5,937 bases of DNA from JALVIU01 sp964462295 (GTDB lineage Bacteria; Atribacterota; JALVIU01): assembly GCA_964462295.1 (NCBI GenBank), contig CAYWXH010000094.1, positions 1 through 5,937 of the forward strand, written 5' to 3'. Position 1 is the stretch's first letter, and each line of letters starts with the position of its first letter. A model generated the notes under the pieces. The model ran no database searches. It had not been told where the DNA came from and saw only the letters and a program-made list of their open reading frames with translations. The position numbers and the translations under genes are program-made. This document shows, piece after piece, positions 4,581 through 5,937 of this stretch.

Positions 4581-5852
4581 ATGGGAAAGAGAGAAATACA
4601 AGGAACAGACTATAGTTTAGCAGATTTTTATGAATATCCAGATAAAGATTTGTTTGCAAAGGCAAAAGAGCTTGCCATATATCTTGATGATTTTACTAAA
4701 AGAGGGCATAACTCTTATAGAAGAACGCTTCTTACACCATGTGACCATAGGGTAATAATATGGGATGATATTACGAAGCAAAAAAAAGAAATGATAATGA
4801 TGGGGTCAAACAACTATTTGGGTCTTGTTACTCATCCCAAAGTGAAAGAGGCAGGGATTAAGGCATATGAAAAATGGGGTATGGGAGCAGGAGGAGTTCC
4901 ATTGTTAAGTGGGACCCTTGACCTTTTGAAAGAACTAGAGCATAAAATTGCAAAAATGAAAGGGTGTGAAGATGCAGTAGTTTTTAGCTCTGGTTATTCT
5001 ATGAATTTAGGCACTATCTCTGCACTTGTCAGAAGGGGAGATGTGGCCATAAATGATAAGCTTAACCATGCAAGCATTATAGATGGAAGTAGGTTTGCAG
5101 ATGGAGATATGAGGGTATTTAAACATAATGATATTGAGCATCTTGAAAAGATTTTACAGTACTCTGACAATAAATATAATGGAAAACTCATTATTGTAGA
5201 TAGTGTATTTAGTATGGATGGTGATATTGCACCTTTGCCTGATATCAAAAAACTTGCAGATAAGTATGGTGCAAAGATTATGATAGATGAGGCCCATTCT
5301 ACAGGTGTACTTGGTGAGCATGGAAGGGGTGCACCTGAGCATTTTAATATGTGGGGACAGATAGATATTGTTGCAGGGACACTCAGCAAAGCACTTGCAG
5401 GAGTGGGAGGATTTGCAGCAACCACAAAAGAAGTTGCGGACTATATAAGGCTTTATGCACGTTCGTACTTTTTCTCCACAGCCTTACCCCCTGCTACAAT
5501 TGCATCCCTTATTGCAGCAATAGATGTAATAGAAACAGAGCCAGAACTTAGAGAGAGGTTGTGGAAAAATATAAAGTATATGAGGGAAAACCTCCAAAAA
5601 ATGGGATATGATACCCAGAACTCGGAAACAGCTATTATTCCTATAATAATTGGAGATGATTATAAGCTTCGAGAAATGAATAGAATCATTCATGAAAAGG
5701 GTATCTTTTTAAACCCTGTCCCTTATCCTGCAGTACCCAAAAAGCTCTCTCGCTTGAGAATAAGTCTTATGGCAACACATACACAGGAGGATTTGGATAC
5801 AACACTTGAGGTTTTAGAGAAAGTGGGTAAGCAGTTTGGAATAATAGAGTAA
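4581..5852 (+). CDS. Alpha-oxoamine synthase (glycine C-acetyltransferase / serine palmitoyltransferase-like)
   Basis: PLP-dependent enzyme that condenses an amino acid with an acyl-CoA, releasing CoA (and, in all family branches except glycine C-acetyltransferase, CO2). The 423 residues carry all landmarks: MMGSNNYLGL (73-82), GAGGVPLLSGTLDLLKELE (102-120), NHASIIDGSR (162-171, His163 stacking on PLP), IDEAHSTGVLGEHGRG (235-250, Asp236 binding the pyridine N), GTLSKALAGVGGF (266-278, Schiff-base Lys270) and RLRISLMATHT (391-401, carboxylate-binding Arg393). An automatic annotation would probably say glycine C-acetyltransferase (kbl). However, the protein is about 25 residues longer at the N-terminus than KBL (about 398), and LSKALAGVGGF, FLNPVPYPAVPK and SLMATHT resemble bacterial serine palmitoyltransferases. 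No threonine dehydrogenase gene, the usual partner of kbl, is adjacent. The gene is divergent from an HTH regulator that probably represses it. The family is certain; the acyl and amino acid substrates are not. Confidence 0.9.
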   Translation: MGKREIQGTDYSLADFYEYPDKDLFAKAKELAIYLDDFTKRGHNSYRRTLLTPCDHRVIIWDDITKQKKEMIMMGSNNYLGLVTHPKVKEAGIKAYEKWGMGAGGVPLLSGTLDLLKELEHKIAKMKGCEDAVVFSSGYSMNLGTISALVRRGDVAINDKLNHASIIDGSRFADGDMRVFKHNDIEHLEKILQYSDNKYNGKLIIVDSVFSMDGDIAPLPDIKKLADKYGAKIMIDEAHSTGVLGEHGRGAPEHFNMWGQIDIVAGTLSKALAGVGGFAATTKEVADYIRLYARSYFFSTALPPATIASLIAAIDVIETEPELRERLWKNIKYMRENLQKMGYDTQNSETAIIPIIIGDDYKLREMNRIIHEKGIFLNPVPYPAVPKKLSRLRISLMATHTQEDLDTTLEVLEKVGKQFGIIE

Positions 5853-5878
5853 TTTGTCCACTTCATTAGTAAGATTTC

Positions 5879-5916
5879 ATGCCCTTCCATGTAATAATGT
5901 GGAAGGGCATATTTTT
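5879..5916 (+). terminator. Rho-independent terminator after the synthase gene
   Basis: An 11-bp perfect stem, ATGCCCTTCCA (5879-5889) with TGGAAGGGCAT (5900-5910), extended by two wobble pairs around a six-base loop, is followed by five T (5912-5916). It begins 26 bases after the stop codon and closes a single-gene transcript. Confidence 0.92.
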
Positions 5917-5937
5917 GTCTAATGCGGGAACCCCCAC

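Noticed and set aside
5325..5332. GGTGCACC inside the synthase gene as a third operator
   Set aside because: It shares only the GTGCAC core, lacks the flanking T and A runs, and is explained by coding sequence.

Overview
The window reads as chromosome of an AT-rich, low-GC bacterium, probably a thermophilic anaerobe of the Firmicutes/Thermoanaerobacterales or Dictyoglomus kind. The evidence is strong AGGAGG-type ribosome binding sites, near-consensus TTGACA/TATAAT promoters, heavy use of AGA and ATA codons, and Lys/Glu/Ile-rich proteins. Two gene families are common in thermophiles and archaea: the peroxiredoxin and the adenosine-specific kinase. The exact genus cannot be read from this sequence. 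No rRNA, tRNA, CRISPR array or insertion sequence was seen.

Left part (1-1078): a peroxiredoxin gene on the minus strand runs off the left edge. It has its own near-perfect promoter and a 23-bp dyad sitting on the predicted transcription start. Upstream of it on the same strand is an MntP-family manganese exporter, whose only visible promoter lies so close to the ATG that the mRNA may be leaderless.

Middle part (1005-2968): divergent from mntP, a membrane-anchored parvulin-type peptidyl-prolyl isomerase ends in an unusual 114-residue tail that is half Thr and Pro. A strong terminator follows, then an adenosine-specific kinase gene.

Right part (2965-5937): the kinase gene collides tail to tail, with a 4-bp overlap, with a minus-strand pair: an HTH regulator and a 298-residue protein of uncertain function (homologues are, as I recall, called quinate 5-dehydrogenase). 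Divergent from the regulator is an alpha-oxoamine synthase gene (glycine C-acetyltransferase/serine palmitoyltransferase family), closed by a strong terminator. The 179-bp region between regulator and synthase carries two matching TTTTGTGCACA boxes. Each lies at the predicted transcription start of one of the divergent genes, and they are about 11 helical turns apart. This looks like a self-contained regulon: regulator, unknown enzyme and synthase under one DNA-binding signal. It is the most interesting part of the window.
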